Positions 41,192-41,464 of a stretch of 41,464 nt of DNA are shown one piece after another; the first letter of the stretch is position 1, and each line of letters opens with the position of its first letter. The translations under genes were made by a program, and so were the position numbers. Below the pieces are notes generated by a model, which did not search any database, had not been told where the DNA came from, and saw only the letters and a list, made by a program, of their open reading frames with translations. This DNA comes from Mesorhizobium tianshanense (lineage in GTDB: Bacteria > Pseudomonadota > Alphaproteobacteria > Rhizobiales > Rhizobiaceae), in the NCBI RefSeq assembly GCF_007830515.1, contig NZ_VLKT01000058.1, positions 1 through 41,464 of the forward strand, read 5' to 3'.

Positions 41192-41464
41192 TCAGCGCGC
41201 GGCGAGGAGAACGGGAAGCGGTAGGATCTTGCTGCCAGGGATGCCGAGGCGGTCGCCGAGATAATCCCAGAAGCTGACACCGAGCTTGTTGCAGGTCTTC
41301 ATCATGCTGAGCATGGTGTCGCGGGCGGCACGGCCCTGGTTGCTGTGGGTTCCGCCGCTGATCTTGCGCCGGGTCACCACGCTGCGGATATCGTTCTCCG
41401 AGCCATTGGTGTGGAGCGGAATGTCCGGGCGTTGGAGGATCTTCAGGAAGCTTTGGCGGTCGGT
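41192..41464 (-). CDS. Transposase, C-terminal fragment (IS66-like; runs off right edge)
   Basis: The last 90 residues of a transposase are visible. HTNGSENDIRSVVTRRKISG carries a glutamate in the same setting as the NNxAERxxR catalytic segment of IS66-type DDE transposases. TMLSMMKTCNKLGVSFWDYLG is a C-terminal stretch I have seen in rhizobial IS proteins. The frame is open to the edge and ends at TGA 41192-41194. Only the 3' end is present, so intactness cannot be judged. No terminal repeat was identified before it. Confidence 0.7.
   Translation of the reverse strand, partial: TDRQSFLKILQRPDIPLHTNGSENDIRSVVTRRKISGGTHSNQGRAARDTMLSMMKTCNKLGVSFWDYLGDRLGIPGSKILPLPVLLAAR

Overview
The window looks like a chromosomal segment of a Rhizobiales alphaproteobacterium, most likely Mesorhizobium or a close relative. 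The reasons are high GC with strong third-position GC bias, rhizobial-type cobC/cobD genes, a soxBDAG sarcosine oxidase operon, several copies of short palindromic repeats of a kind common in rhizobial intergenic DNA, and multiple dimethylglycine-dehydrogenase-like FAD proteins. This assignment is inference from gene content; no 16S or other marker is present. Both edges are cut transposase genes: an IS5-type N-terminus on the left and an IS66-like C-terminus on the right. No tRNA, rRNA, CRISPR array or phage module was seen.

Layout. (1) 1-2952: a transposase fragment, then divergent cobD and cobC whose start codons overlap, with a small protein-tyrosine-phosphatase gene behind cobC. (2) 2960-11225: a divergent pair of transcription units. 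A creatininase-family hydrolase and a Rid-family protein lie on the minus strand. On the plus strand a THI5/NMT1-type ABC importer is followed by a cytosine-deaminase-like amidohydrolase, a GlcD-type FAD oxidase and two flavodoxin-fold NAD(P)H oxidoreductases. A good sigma-54 promoter match precedes the importer. This looks like nitrogen scavenging from a small N-heterocycle of unknown identity. (3) 11269-18865 (minus): a tightly overlapping operon encoding an XRE-cupin regulator, two FAD/GcvT dimethylglycine-dehydrogenase-like enzymes, a homocysteine S-methyltransferase and a class I aminotransferase. (4) 19180-25124: a nitroreductase gene converging on soxB-soxD-soxA-soxG, the tetrameric sarcosine oxidase. 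(5) 25323-28203: an MscS-type mechanosensitive channel and a small exported protein. (6) 28418-35588: a HAD-UbiA fusion, a DprE1-like oxidase, a small EamA/SMR-type membrane protein, an extended SDR, a class III aminotransferase and a polytopic GT-C-like protein. The set resembles the decaprenyl-phospho-arabinose pathway but with an aminotransferase added. (7) 35819-40506: a third FAD/GcvT enzyme, an exported DUF1194 protein, and a GlxA/GbdR-type AraC regulator behind a cluster of palindromes. (8) 40714-41464: a 44-codon small gene with its own terminator, then the right-hand transposase fragment.

How the parts fit. Regions 3, 4 and 7 together form a one-carbon theme: methyl transfer from a methylated amine to homocysteine, oxidative demethylation of N-methylglycines with transfer of the carbon to folate, and sarcosine oxidation to glycine, with two candidate regulators. 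Regions 2 and 6 are the best candidates for undescribed pathways. All functional statements are from reading motifs by eye; no database search was run.
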